Assembly (NCBI GenBank): GCA_036505275.1
Contig: DASXTS010000382.1
Coordinates: 1-8,415, forward strand
Direction of reading: 5' to 3'
DNA from: DASXTS01 sp036505275
Lineage (GTDB): Bacteria > Actinomycetota > Actinomycetes > Mycobacteriales > Pseudonocardiaceae
DNA: 8,415 nucleotides
The translations under genes were made by a program, and so were the position numbers. Positions within the stretch are counted from its first letter, which is position 1. Every line of letters starts with the position of its first letter. Positions 1 through 6,577 of the stretch are shown here, in pieces. A model generated the notes under the pieces. It had not been told where the DNA came from and made no database searches. It saw nothing but the letters and a program-made list of their open reading frames with translations.

Positions 1-496
1 CGCTGATCCGGCCGAACCAGGGCAATCGGGCGATGTCGGTGTCCGGGGCGAGCAGCACGTTCTGGCCGGTGGCGCGTACCTCCGCGGCGACGACCTCGGC
101 GAACTGGCGGGTGACCGCCGCCGACCAGGTAGCCCCCAGCGCCATTTCCGACGGCAACGCGGTGGCCTTGCCGCCGGTACCCGGCAGCGACCAACCCCGT
201 GGCGCGATCCCGGATCCGGCATCGGCCATCTTCAACGCCGGTATGCCCAGCCGTGGGATGGGGGCGTTGTAGAACGCGTACGGTGCCTCGCCCTGGTTGC
301 CGGTCATCAAGTCGATCTTCTCGGCCAGCGTCATCTGCTGCAGCAACAGCTGTGCGCGCTGCGCCGGCGAGTACTGCCTGTTCAGCCACGGCTGGTCCGC
401 CGGGTTGGCCGGGGCCACCGCCGAGCCGACGACCAGCATCACCGCCAGGACCACCAACGCGCTGCCGATCGCACCGACACGTCGCCACGCCGACAT
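1..496 (-). CDS. Secreted glycoside hydrolase family 3 (beta-glucosidase-like), 3' part outside the window
   Basis: The reading frame opens at an ATG (494-496) and stays open to the left edge: 165 residues seen, C-terminus missing. Residues 1-30 form a secretion signal: Arg5-Arg6, a hydrophobic run (about 9-27), then an Ala-rich cleavage region ending near Ala28-Ala30, so the enzyme is probably exported. Residues 50-165 match the start of the GH3 N-terminal barrel: MTLAEKIDLMTG (55-66), PRLGIPALKMADAGSGIA (81-98), the ALPSEMALGATW stretch (112-124), and NVLLAPDTDIARLPWFGR (146-163), which corresponds to the conserved N-V-L-x-P-x-x-D-I-A-R...GR segment of the family. GH3 enzymes hydrolyse beta-linked glucosides, xylosides or related sugars; the catalytic aspartate lies further along and is not visible, so substrate cannot be assigned. 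GGAGG (505-509 on this strand) sits 8 nt before the ATG and supports the start. It follows the DUF1707 gene by 117 nt on the same strand. Confidence 0.9.
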   Translation of the reverse strand, partial: MSAWRRVGAIGSALVVLAVMLVVGSAVAPANPADQPWLNRQYSPAQRAQLLLQQMTLAEKIDLMTGNQGEAPYAFYNAPIPRLGIPALKMADAGSGIAPRGWSLPGTGGKATALPSEMALGATWSAAVTRQFAEVVAAEVRATGQNVLLAPDTDIARLPWFGRIS

Positions 497-613
497 GGCC
501 ACCGCCTCCAATTCACCGGCCGACCGACCTACGGGGCTAAGGAATCGAAACGGGCAGCAGCAGAGGCTACTCGGCCCGACGGCGCTCGCCTACCGGTGCA
601 AAGGCAGCAATGA

Positions 614-1133
614 CTAGCCGCGCTTTGGGCGGCCGAGGCCGGACAGCCAGCCGACGAGCAACACGGCGCCCCACGGGCCGGCCACCCAGATCCACCACGG
701 GTAGATCCAGTCGGTGGTGGCGACGCAGATGATGCCCCAGATCAGGAGGTTGATCAGGCTGACGCTGAACCAGGCGCTGCCCACGATGCGCCAGACGAGG
801 CCGCCGACGTCCCGCTTGGCCAGCGATCGAGCCGACGGCGCGGGGGATGAACGGGCCGGGCCTGGCGAACGCCGCAACGTCCGGTGCGCCACGGTTCGGC
901 ATGGCGGGCGGGTGCTGGACGTCGGGCAGGTCGACGGTCAGCCGCATCAGGTCAGCGTAGGTGCGGGCCGCGTAGGCCGAGCGCACCCGCTCATCGAACT
1001 CGGCGAGGCTGAGGCGGCCGTCGTCGTGGGCCCTGCGCAGCTGGTCGACGGTGGCCTGCCGGTCGGCGTCGGCCGCCCGCATCTGCTCCCGCGGCAACGG
1101 CTCTGGGTAGGCGGACTGCGTCACGTCCTCCAT
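614..1133 (-). CDS. DUF1707 / two-TM membrane protein, apparently frameshifted
   Basis: Two pieces in different frames read as one protein. The first frame, from ATG 1131-1133, encodes a DUF1707 domain (about residues 18-70): MRAADADRQATVDQLRRAHD, then GRLSLAEFDERVRSAYAARTYADL and a closing TVDLP. It is followed by a Pro/Ala linker. After about codon 97 this frame turns into Arg/His/Pro-rich nonsense, stopping at 567-569. The frame one base ahead encodes the expected C-terminus: VWRIVGSAWFSVSLINLLIW, then a Trp-rich IYPWWIWVAGPWGAVLLVGW segment, meaning two transmembrane helices, and ends at a TAG at 614-616. Third-position G/C is high in the first frame down to about 826 and in the second from about 830 on. 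The switch therefore lies around 826-846, where a run of five G (842-846) is the obvious indel site. Repaired, the protein is 172 residues. DUF1707 proteins are of unknown function. Met18 (1082) is a possible alternative start, since many family members begin at that motif. A read error is possible. Confidence 0.78.
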
Positions 1134-1153
1134 CGTGCCAACAGCGCCGCTGA

Positions 1154-1176
1154 GTTTAGTAACTGCGTTACGAAAC
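1154..1176. promoter_or_regulatory. Candidate operator: 23-bp inverted repeat before the DUF1707 gene
   Basis: On the plus strand GTTTAGTAAC (1154-1163), spacer TGC, GTTACGAAAC (1167-1176). The arms are reverse complements except for one position (A1158 against G1172). The element lies in the 43-nt gap between the regulator's TAA (1177-1179) and the DUF1707 start (1133). It is AT-rich for this genome. On the minus strand it overlaps TAAACT (1153-1158), a possible -10 box of the TANNNT form. Size, symmetry and position fit a dimeric repressor site such as a TetR-type operator; no protein can be assigned from the sequence. OmpR-type factors usually bind direct repeats, so the neighbouring regulator is not the obvious ligand. 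Confidence 0.55.
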
Positions 1177-1701
1177 TTACCCGTCGTCGGCTACGACCAT
1201 GCGGTAGCCGACGCCGCGGACCGACTCGATCAGCACCGACCCGGTGACCTGCTTGACCTGGCTGCGCAACCGCTTGACCGCAGACACCACGGCGTCGGTG
1301 TCACCGAGGTACGGGCGGCTCCACACCTGCGTGGTGAGCTCGGCGAAGGTCCACACCCGGCCGGGATCGCAGCTCAACGCGAACAGCAGGTCGAACTCGC
1401 GCGCGGACAGGTGCAGCGGGGTGCCGCGCCAGGACGCCGAGCGCAGGTCCGCGTCCAGCCGCAGCTTGCCGCACTCGACCACGCGATGCGCCGGCGCCTC
1501 GGCCGGCCGGCGGATTGCCGGCACGGCCGCCACCGCGGGGTCGCTGGTAAGCAGCCGCATTGCGCTCTGCGAGTCGGGCAGGTACAGCATCACCATGCTT
1601 CCGTCGCTGGCCTCGGCGAGGGCCGCGAACTGCTCCGTCGTGGTTCCGATACACAGCACGGTCGGACCGGTGAGCAACCCCAGAACCGAATGCGAATCCA
1701 T
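1177..1701 (-). CDS. Winged-helix transcriptional regulator with OmpR/PhoB-type DNA-binding domain, no canonical receiver
   Basis: A 174-residue protein. Residues 74-168 form a complete OmpR/PhoB-type winged helix: the leading beta strands (VVECGKLRLDADLRSASWRG), LSAREFDLLFALSCDPGRVW (98-117), the recognition-helix region ending DAVVSAVKRLRSQV (136-149), and the wing hairpin with IESVRGVGYRMV (158-169). The N-terminal 70 residues are too short for a response-regulator receiver domain (about 120 residues) and show no clear phosphoacceptor Asp pattern. The protein is therefore probably an orphan or atypical regulator, not controlled by a standard histidine kinase; none is encoded nearby. The ATG at 1699-1701 is well supported by GGGGAGG six nt upstream. 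It is transcribed away from the S8 protease gene and towards the DUF1707 and GH3 genes, which may be its targets; that is inference from position. Confidence 0.9.
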   Translation of the reverse strand: MDSHSVLGLLTGPTVLCIGTTTEQFAALAEASDGSMVMLYLPDSQSAMRLLTSDPAVAAVPAIRRPAEAPAHRVVECGKLRLDADLRSASWRGTPLHLSAREFDLLFALSCDPGRVWTFAELTTQVWSRPYLGDTDAVVSAVKRLRSQVKQVTGSVLIESVRGVGYRMVVADDG

Positions 1702-2008
1702 GCCCAGCCTCCCCCGGACGCGGCATCCCTCGCCCGATGGTGCGCATGGTGTCAGGCGCGACCCCGTTACGACCAGCGCCCATGTCAGCTACCGCCATTC
1801 GTAGGGGTGCATTTGGCGTATTACGGGCAAATGGTGGGCGGTCCGCCCGCAAGATCGCCGCCGGTGACCGGGAAGCGGCCCCAGTTCGCTCCTCGCCGGC
1901 CCTTCACGTGACTGTGATCATCCACCAGCGTGCCACTTGTACCCGTGTGTCTTGCGCCAGCCACGTATCGGCGCTCGCGGTTACGGTCCGCCTTGGATGG
2001 AGGAATCC
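1702..2008. other. Divergent intergenic region (regulator / protease)
   Basis: No convincing gene in these 307 bases; small open frames here are shadows or extensions of neighbouring frames. It must hold the promoters for both divergent genes. Symmetric elements seen: CATTTG (1810-1815) facing CAAATG (1828-1833) in a locally AT-rich patch; GGGCGG-T-CCGCCC (1836-1848), a 13-bp palindrome about one central base; and TCACGTGA (1904-1911), a perfect 8-bp palindrome about 100 bp before the protease start. No -35/-10 pair with good spacing could be assigned to either gene. The ends carry the ribosome-binding sites of the two genes. Confidence 0.5.
1999..2004 (+). promoter_or_regulatory. Ribosome-binding site deciding the protease start
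   Basis: GGAGGA lies 5 nt (from the GGAGG core) before the GTG at 2009-2011. The frame is open further upstream to TTG 1937 and ATG 1997, but this Shine-Dalgarno lies inside that extension, and translation from the GTG begins directly with a typical signal peptide, so GTG 2009 is preferred. Confidence 0.75.
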
Positions 2009-5000
2009 GTGTCACTTCGACCACTTCGCCGAGCGGGCCGGCCGCTCGGCCTGGTTTCGGCGGTGTTGGCGGCGCTCGGGTTGCTGGTGGCACCGGCCGC
2101 GGCCCAGCCGTCGACGACCGGCGCCAACAAGATCGAGACGTCGGTCGCCACGGAGCTGCGCAACCGGGGACGCGCCGACTTCTACGTGGAGTTCGCGGAA
2201 CGGGCCGACCTGTCGGCAGCTTCCACGATCGCGGACTGGAACCAGCGCGGCGCGGCCGTTGTCGCGGCGCTGCGGGGCACCGCGGACGCCAGCCAGCTCG
2301 ACGTGCGCAAGCAGCTGGACCTGGCCGGGGTCGGCTACCGGTCATTCTGGGTGGCCAACACCATCCTGGTCCGGGGCGGCAGCGACTCGCTGGCGCAGGG
2401 GCTGGCCGCGGTCGGCAACGTGACCAGGTTGCGCGCGCCGCGCACCTACGCGCTTCCGCGGCCGCAGCCCGGCACGGCCGAGAACACGATCAACACCCTG
2501 GAGTGGGGGATCAACCGGATCCGGGCCGATGCGGTGTGGTCGACGTTCGGGGCGCGCGGCGACGGCATGACCGTCGCCAACATCGACACCGGCGTGCAGT
2601 TCGACCACCCCGCGCTGGTCCACCAGTACCGCGGCAACAGCGGCGGCGGCGTGTTCGACCACAACTACAACTGGTTCGACCCCTCGAACGTATGCGGCAA
2701 CCCGTCGCTGGCGCCCTGCGACAACAACAACCACGGCACCCACACGATGGGCACGATGGTCGGCGACGACGGCGGCACCAACCAGATCGGCGTCGCCCCC
2801 AATGCGCGGTGGATCGCCGCCAAGGGCTGCGAGACCAACAACTGCTCCGACGCGGCGCTGCTCGCCTCCGGGCAATGGGTGCTCGCGCCGACCGACCTCG
2901 CCGGCGCCAACCCGCGGCCCGATCTGCGACCGAACATCGTGAACAACTCCTGGGGCGACACCGGCGGCAACAACTGGTACCTCGCCACGGTGAACGCCTG
3001 GCGGGCGTCCGGGATCTTCCCGGCGTTCTCCAACGGCAACGCCGGCCCGGCCTGCAACACCGCCGGCTCGCCCGGCGACTATGCCGAGTCCTACGCCTCC
3101 GGCGCGTTCGACATCAACAACGCGATCGCCTCGTTCTCCAGCCGCGGTCCGTCGGCGTTCGGTGGGATCAAGCCGAACCTGGCCGCGCCCGGCGTGAACG
3201 TGCGCTCGTCCATTCCGGGCAACGCCTACAGCTCGTTCAGCGGCACCTCGATGGCCTCGCCGCACACCGCCGGCACGGTGGCGCTGATGTGGTCCGCGGC
3301 ACCGTCGTTGATCGGGGATCTGACCCAGACCGCGGCACTGCTGAACCAGACCGCAGTGGACACCAGCGACCTGACCTGTGGCGGCACCGCGGCCAACAAC
3401 AACGTATGGGGCGAGGGCAAGCTGGACGCGTTCGCCGCCGTCGAGCAGTCCCCGCGTGGCCCGGCCGGCACGCTGACCGGCACCGTGACCAACGCCAGCA
3501 CGAGCGTGCCGATATCCGGCGCCCACGTCCAGGTCACCGGCCCGGTAAGCCGCACGGCGCTCACCGCGGCGGACGGCACGTACCAGTTCACCCTGCCGGT
3601 CGGCTCGTACTCGATGGTGGTGTCGGAGTTCGGCTTCGGCAACGGCACGGCTACCGTGACGATCACCGAGGGCCAGACCACAACGCAGGACTTTGCGCTG
3701 ACGCCGTCGCCGAGCGGCACCCTCAGCGGCACGGTGTCCAGCGCGTCCGGTCCGGTGGCCAACGCGACCGTGACCATCACCGGCACGCCGATCTCGCCGG
3801 CCACCACGAACGCGAGCGGCCAGTACTCCGTCGCGAGCGTGCCGAACGGCACCTACACGGTGACGGTCACCGCCGGCGGCTGCTTCGCCCCGGTGAGCCA
3901 GAGCGTCACGGTCAACGGCGACACAACGCAGGACTTCACCCTGCCGCAGCGCAGCGACAACGGCTTCGGCTACACCTGCGTCATCGAGTCGGCCGGCTAC
4001 GTGCAGGGCGACACGCCGCTCGCGCTGAGCGGCGACGACGCGGCGACTAGCGTGGCCCTGCCGTTCTCGTTCTTCTTCTACGGGCAGACCTACAACACGG
4101 CGTTCGTCTCGACCAATGGCAACCTCAACTTCCTGGCCACGAACACGACGTTCAGCAACACGGCCATCCCGGCGACGGCCGCGCCGAACGCGGCGATCTA
4201 CCCGATGTGGGACGACCTGACAGTGGTGCCCGGCAACGGCGGCTCGATGTGGACCATGACAACCGGCACCGCGCCGAACCGGTCCTTCCTCGTCGAGTGG
4301 CGCAACGTCAACTTCTACGGCAGCACGCTGCAGGTCGACGTCGAGGCGCAGCTGAACGAGGACGGCAGCATCCTCACCCGGTACCGCAACATCGGCAGCG
4401 ACCCGCGTGAGCAGGGCAACTCGGCCACCGTCGGCATCGAGAACGCCGCCGGCACGATCGCCCTGCAGTACTCCTTGAACACCGCGGTGCTGTCGGACGC
4501 CCAGTCGATCAGGTTCGTGCCGCCGCCGACCGGGCGGGTCACCGGCACGGTCACCGACGCCAACGACGGCCTACCGCTGGCCGGTGCCACAGTGCGGGCG
4601 CTGAGCGGCCCCACCGTGGTCGGCACCACCACGACCGCCGCCGACGGCACGTACCACATCCGGCTGCTGCTCGGCACATACACCATCGAGATCAGCAAGA
4701 CCAACTACGGCACCGACACCGGCAGCGTCACGCTGTCCAGCAACGGTCAGGTGGTGACTCATGACGCCGCGCTGGCGACCGCGCGGGCCGAGGTCAGCCC
4801 CGGCTCGCTGTGGTTCCTGGCCAACGCGGGACAGCTACGAACCGCGCTGCTGGCTCTCAGCAACACCGCCACCAGCGGGGTGACGCTCAACTACACGGTC
4901 GACGACAACGCGAGCTGGATGTGGGTCATCCCGGGCTCTGGCTCGGTGGCCCCCGGCGCGGCCGAGTCGCTCATCGTGCGGGCCGACCCGACCGGCCTGG

Positions 5001-5575
5001 CCTCCGGCGTGTACCAGGGCACCGTCACGATCACCACGAACGCCGGCCGCCAGCCGGTGATCGACATCCCGGTGACGCTGGTGGTGCCGGCCTACCGGCA
5101 GGGCGTCAACGCCGGCGGCACGGCCTACACGGACAGCGTCGGTGACCCGTGGGCCGCCGACCGGGCCTACTCGGCGGGCGGCTTCGGCTACGTCGGCGCC
5201 GGCGCGGTGAACACCGTCAAGAAGGACATCGCCGGCACCAATGACGATGCCCTGTACCAGTCGCAGCGCGAGGGGACGAGCGGTTACCGCTTCGACAACC
5301 TCCCGGCCGGCACCTATGTGGTCGACCTTGACTTCGCCGAGCTGCGCGCCGGGCTGCCGGCCGGTCGGCGGGTGTTCGACGTGTCGATCAACGGCACGGT
5401 GGTGCTGGCCAACTACGACATCGCGGCCGCGGTTGGCTCGATGACGGCCGACCACCGGGTGTTCACGGTGGTGGTCGCCGCGGGCGGCTCCATCATGGTC
5501 AGCCTCGGGGCGCACCCGTCGATGCTGATGCCAGTGATCAACGCGGTCAGGGTGACCCACCGCCCTGACCTGTAA
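2009..5575 (+). CDS. Secreted multidomain S8 (subtilisin/bacillopeptidase F-like) serine protease with C-terminal malectin-like domain
   Basis: 1188 residues from GTG 2009. Order: signal peptide 1-32 (Arg-rich start, hydrophobic core, APAAA cleavage site); I9-like propeptide about 55-150; S8 catalytic domain about 164-480. The full catalytic set is present: Asp193 (ANIDTGV), His242 (NNHGTHTMGT), oxyanion Asn344 (FSNGNAGP), Ser414 (FSGTSMASPHTAG). Spacing and motifs such as VNNSWG resemble bacillopeptidase F-like enzymes. Then come two carboxypeptidase-regulatory-like beta sandwiches (about 487-564, 570-646; both with G-x-Y repeats), a beta-rich domain (650-837, with STNGNLNF, YPMWDDL and VEWRNV, often seen in actinomycete proteases), a third regulatory-like sandwich (842-923), a BACON-like domain (926-1026) and a malectin-like domain (1029-1183). 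Eight Cys after the signal peptide (229, 237, 274, 279, 349, 457, 625, 657) could form disulfides. No LPxTG motif or C-terminal TM, so probably released, perhaps binding glycans through the malectin-like end. Substrate unknown. It is followed by a terminator and converges on map. Confidence 0.96.
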   Translation: MSLRPLRRAGRPLGLVSAVLAALGLLVAPAAAQPSTTGANKIETSVATELRNRGRADFYVEFAERADLSAASTIADWNQRGAAVVAALRGTADASQLDVRKQLDLAGVGYRSFWVANTILVRGGSDSLAQGLAAVGNVTRLRAPRTYALPRPQPGTAENTINTLEWGINRIRADAVWSTFGARGDGMTVANIDTGVQFDHPALVHQYRGNSGGGVFDHNYNWFDPSNVCGNPSLAPCDNNNHGTHTMGTMVGDDGGTNQIGVAPNARWIAAKGCETNNCSDAALLASGQWVLAPTDLAGANPRPDLRPNIVNNSWGDTGGNNWYLATVNAWRASGIFPAFSNGNAGPACNTAGSPGDYAESYASGAFDINNAIASFSSRGPSAFGGIKPNLAAPGVNVRSSIPGNAYSSFSGTSMASPHTAGTVALMWSAAPSLIGDLTQTAALLNQTAVDTSDLTCGGTAANNNVWGEGKLDAFAAVEQSPRGPAGTLTGTVTNASTSVPISGAHVQVTGPVSRTALTAADGTYQFTLPVGSYSMVVSEFGFGNGTATVTITEGQTTTQDFALTPSPSGTLSGTVSSASGPVANATVTITGTPISPATTNASGQYSVASVPNGTYTVTVTAGGCFAPVSQSVTVNGDTTQDFTLPQRSDNGFGYTCVIESAGYVQGDTPLALSGDDAATSVALPFSFFFYGQTYNTAFVSTNGNLNFLATNTTFSNTAIPATAAPNAAIYPMWDDLTVVPGNGGSMWTMTTGTAPNRSFLVEWRNVNFYGSTLQVDVEAQLNEDGSILTRYRNIGSDPREQGNSATVGIENAAGTIALQYSLNTAVLSDAQSIRFVPPPTGRVTGTVTDANDGLPLAGATVRALSGPTVVGTTTTAADGTYHIRLLLGTYTIEISKTNYGTDTGSVTLSSNGQVVTHDAALATARAEVSPGSLWFLANAGQLRTALLALSNTATSGVTLNYTVDDNASWMWVIPGSGSVAPGAAESLIVRADPTGLASGVYQGTVTITTNAGRQPVIDIPVTLVVPAYRQGVNAGGTAYTDSVGDPWAADRAYSAGGFGYVGAGAVNTVKKDIAGTNDDALYQSQREGTSGYRFDNLPAGTYVVDLDFAELRAGLPAGRRVFDVSINGTVVLANYDIAAAVGSMTADHRVFTVVVAAGGSIMVSLGAHPSMLMPVINAVRVTHRPDL

Positions 5576-5588
5576 TCCGGCCCCGTCC

Positions 5589-5623
5589 GGAGGGACCCTC
5601 GGCACTCTCGCCGGGGTCCCTCC
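5589..5623 (+). terminator. Strong hairpin terminator after the protease gene
   Basis: GGAGGGACCCTCGGC (5589-5603) pairs with GCCGGGGTCCCTCC (5610-5623): 14 base pairs with one bulged T (5599) and a 6-nt ACTCTC loop. It starts 13 nt after the protease TAA. There is no real T-tract downstream, which is usual for terminators of high-GC actinomycetes. Because the gap is convergent, it could also act on transcripts from map. Confidence 0.8.
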
Positions 5624-5636
5624 CGCCGATTCGTCT

Positions 5637-5761
5637 TGGGTGCCCTCCAAGTACCACCATTGCGGGGAAGTTGGGCCTTTAACTACCACCAATCCCGGGA
5701 TGGCAATGGTGGTAGTTAGAGGTGATCAACAGGGGTGATGGTGGTACTTGGAGGCCACCCA
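5637..5761. repeat. Nested palindrome of four 16-17 bp units (two direct, two inverted)
   Basis: Four copies of CCTCYAASTACCACCA lie around a single symmetry centre at 5699. Copies: 5644-5659 (plus), 5676-5691 (plus, with CCTTT start), 5707-5722 (minus), 5739-5754 (minus). The two plus copies are exactly 32 nt apart, as are the two minus copies. The outer arms extend to 24 bp (5637-5660 against 5738-5761) with one mismatch, including a 17-bp perfect core; the inner arms are 16 bp with one mismatch. The first and third copies also match over 20 positions with two differences. As RNA it would form a long two-part hairpin with a 15-nt loop. It ends 12 bp before the map stop codon. It may be a bidirectional terminator, a multi-site protein-binding element, or a small dispersed palindromic or MITE-like element. 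No target-site duplication or coding capacity was seen. Confidence 0.85.
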
Positions 5762-5773
5762 TCGCACCGCGGG

Positions 5774-6574
5774 TCAGGGCACGGTCAGCACCTCGGGGCC
5801 ATCCTCGGTGATGGCCACCGTGTGCTCCCAGTGCGCGGCGCGGGAGCCATCCTCGGTGATCACCGTCCAGCCGTCCGGGAGTTCCACCGTGCGCTCGGTG
5901 CCCAGGGTCAGCATGGGCTCGATGGCCAGCGCCATCCCGGCGCGCAACCGGAGTCCCCGGCCGGGCCGGCCGGTGTTCGGCAGGTACGGCGCCATGTGCA
6001 TGCTGGTGCCGATGCCGTGCCCGCCGTAGTCGGCGACGATGCTGTAGTGCCGGCCGTCCCGCGTGCTGGCGGCCACGCAGGCCTGCTCGATGGCGTGCGA
6101 GATGTCGGACAACCGGCCGTGTGGCCGGGCCGCCTCGATGCCGGCTTGCAGCGCGGCGCGGCAGGCGGCGGACAGTTCGCGGTCCGCGGGTGGCACCGTG
6201 CCCACCTCGATGGTGATCGCCGCGTCACCGTGCCAGCCGTCCAGGATCGCGCCGCAGTCGATGGACACCAGGTCGCCATCGGCGAGCACCTGCCGCCGCG
6301 ACGGGATGCCGTGCACCACCTGCTCGTTCACCGAGGCGCAGATCGACGCCGGGAAGCCGTGGTAGCCCTTGAACGAGGGCACGGCACCCGCGTCGCGGAT
6401 GGACTGCTCGGCGAGCTCGTCCAGCTCGCCGGTGCTCACCCCCGGCCGCGCCTGGCTGGCCATCAGCCGCAGCGTGCCGGCCACCACCCGGCCGGCCGCG
6501 CGCATGGCGTCGAGCTCACCGGCGGACTTCAGCTCGATGCCACGAGTCCGCAGCCGGGACACGGTGCCAAGCAC
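5774..6574 (-). CDS. map: Methionine aminopeptidase, type I
   Basis: A 266-residue enzyme that removes the initiator methionine from new proteins in the cytoplasm. The pita-bread fold metal ligands are all present: Asp106 (VSIDCGA), Asp117 (WHGDAAITI), His186 ([11 protein letters not shown]), Glu219 (LAIEPML) and Glu250 (HWEHTVAIT), with the substrate-binding His88 (NEQVVHGIP) and His193. There is no N-terminal zinc-finger extension and no insert of the type II enzyme, so it is type I. The GTG start (6572-6574) has GAGGAG 7 nt upstream, inside the end of adk, and only 3 nt separate it from the adk stop; the two are surely co-transcribed and probably translationally coupled. It is the third gene of a secY-adk-map run. 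The next gene downstream is convergent, so infA is not adjacent as it is in many other bacteria. Confidence 0.97.
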   Translation of the reverse strand: MLGTVSRLRTRGIELKSAGELDAMRAAGRVVAGTLRLMASQARPGVSTGELDELAEQSIRDAGAVPSFKGYHGFPASICASVNEQVVHGIPSRRQVLADGDLVSIDCGAILDGWHGDAAITIEVGTVPPADRELSAACRAALQAGIEAARPHGRLSDISHAIEQACVAASTRDGRHYSIVADYGGHGIGTSMHMAPYLPNTGRPGRGLRLRAGMALAIEPMLTLGTERTVELPDGWTVITEDGSRAAHWEHTVAITEDGPEVLTVP

Positions 6575-6577
6575 GGC

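Noticed and set aside
1135..1911. 258-codon plus-strand open frame antisense to the winged-helix regulator
   Set aside because: The minus-strand gene has a complete wHTH domain and a strong Shine-Dalgarno; the plus frame has neither.
1911..1930. CRP-like half site TGTGATCATC upstream of the protease
   Set aside because: The second half TCACA is missing at the required spacing, so it is not a credible CRP site.
1937..2008. Longer protease start at TTG 1937 or ATG 1997
   Set aside because: This would put about 24 or 4 residues before the signal peptide, and the only good Shine-Dalgarno (1999-2004) sits correctly for GTG 2009.
2342..3526. 394-codon open frame antisense to the protease
   Set aside because: Compositional shadow: Gly/Arg/Val/Ala-rich, no recognisable motif, no ribosome-binding site support.
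1930..4050. 706-codon open frame overlapping the protease in another plus frame
   Set aside because: Its product is Arg/Gly/His/Pro-rich low-complexity sequence with no domain, as expected for an off-frame reading of high-GC coding DNA; the protease frame has complete catalytic motifs.
5637..5761. Interpretation of the palindrome as an intact insertion sequence or CRISPR
   Set aside because: Only 125 bp, no transposase, no flanking target-site duplication found, and units are in inverted pairs with no regular variable spacers as a CRISPR array would have.
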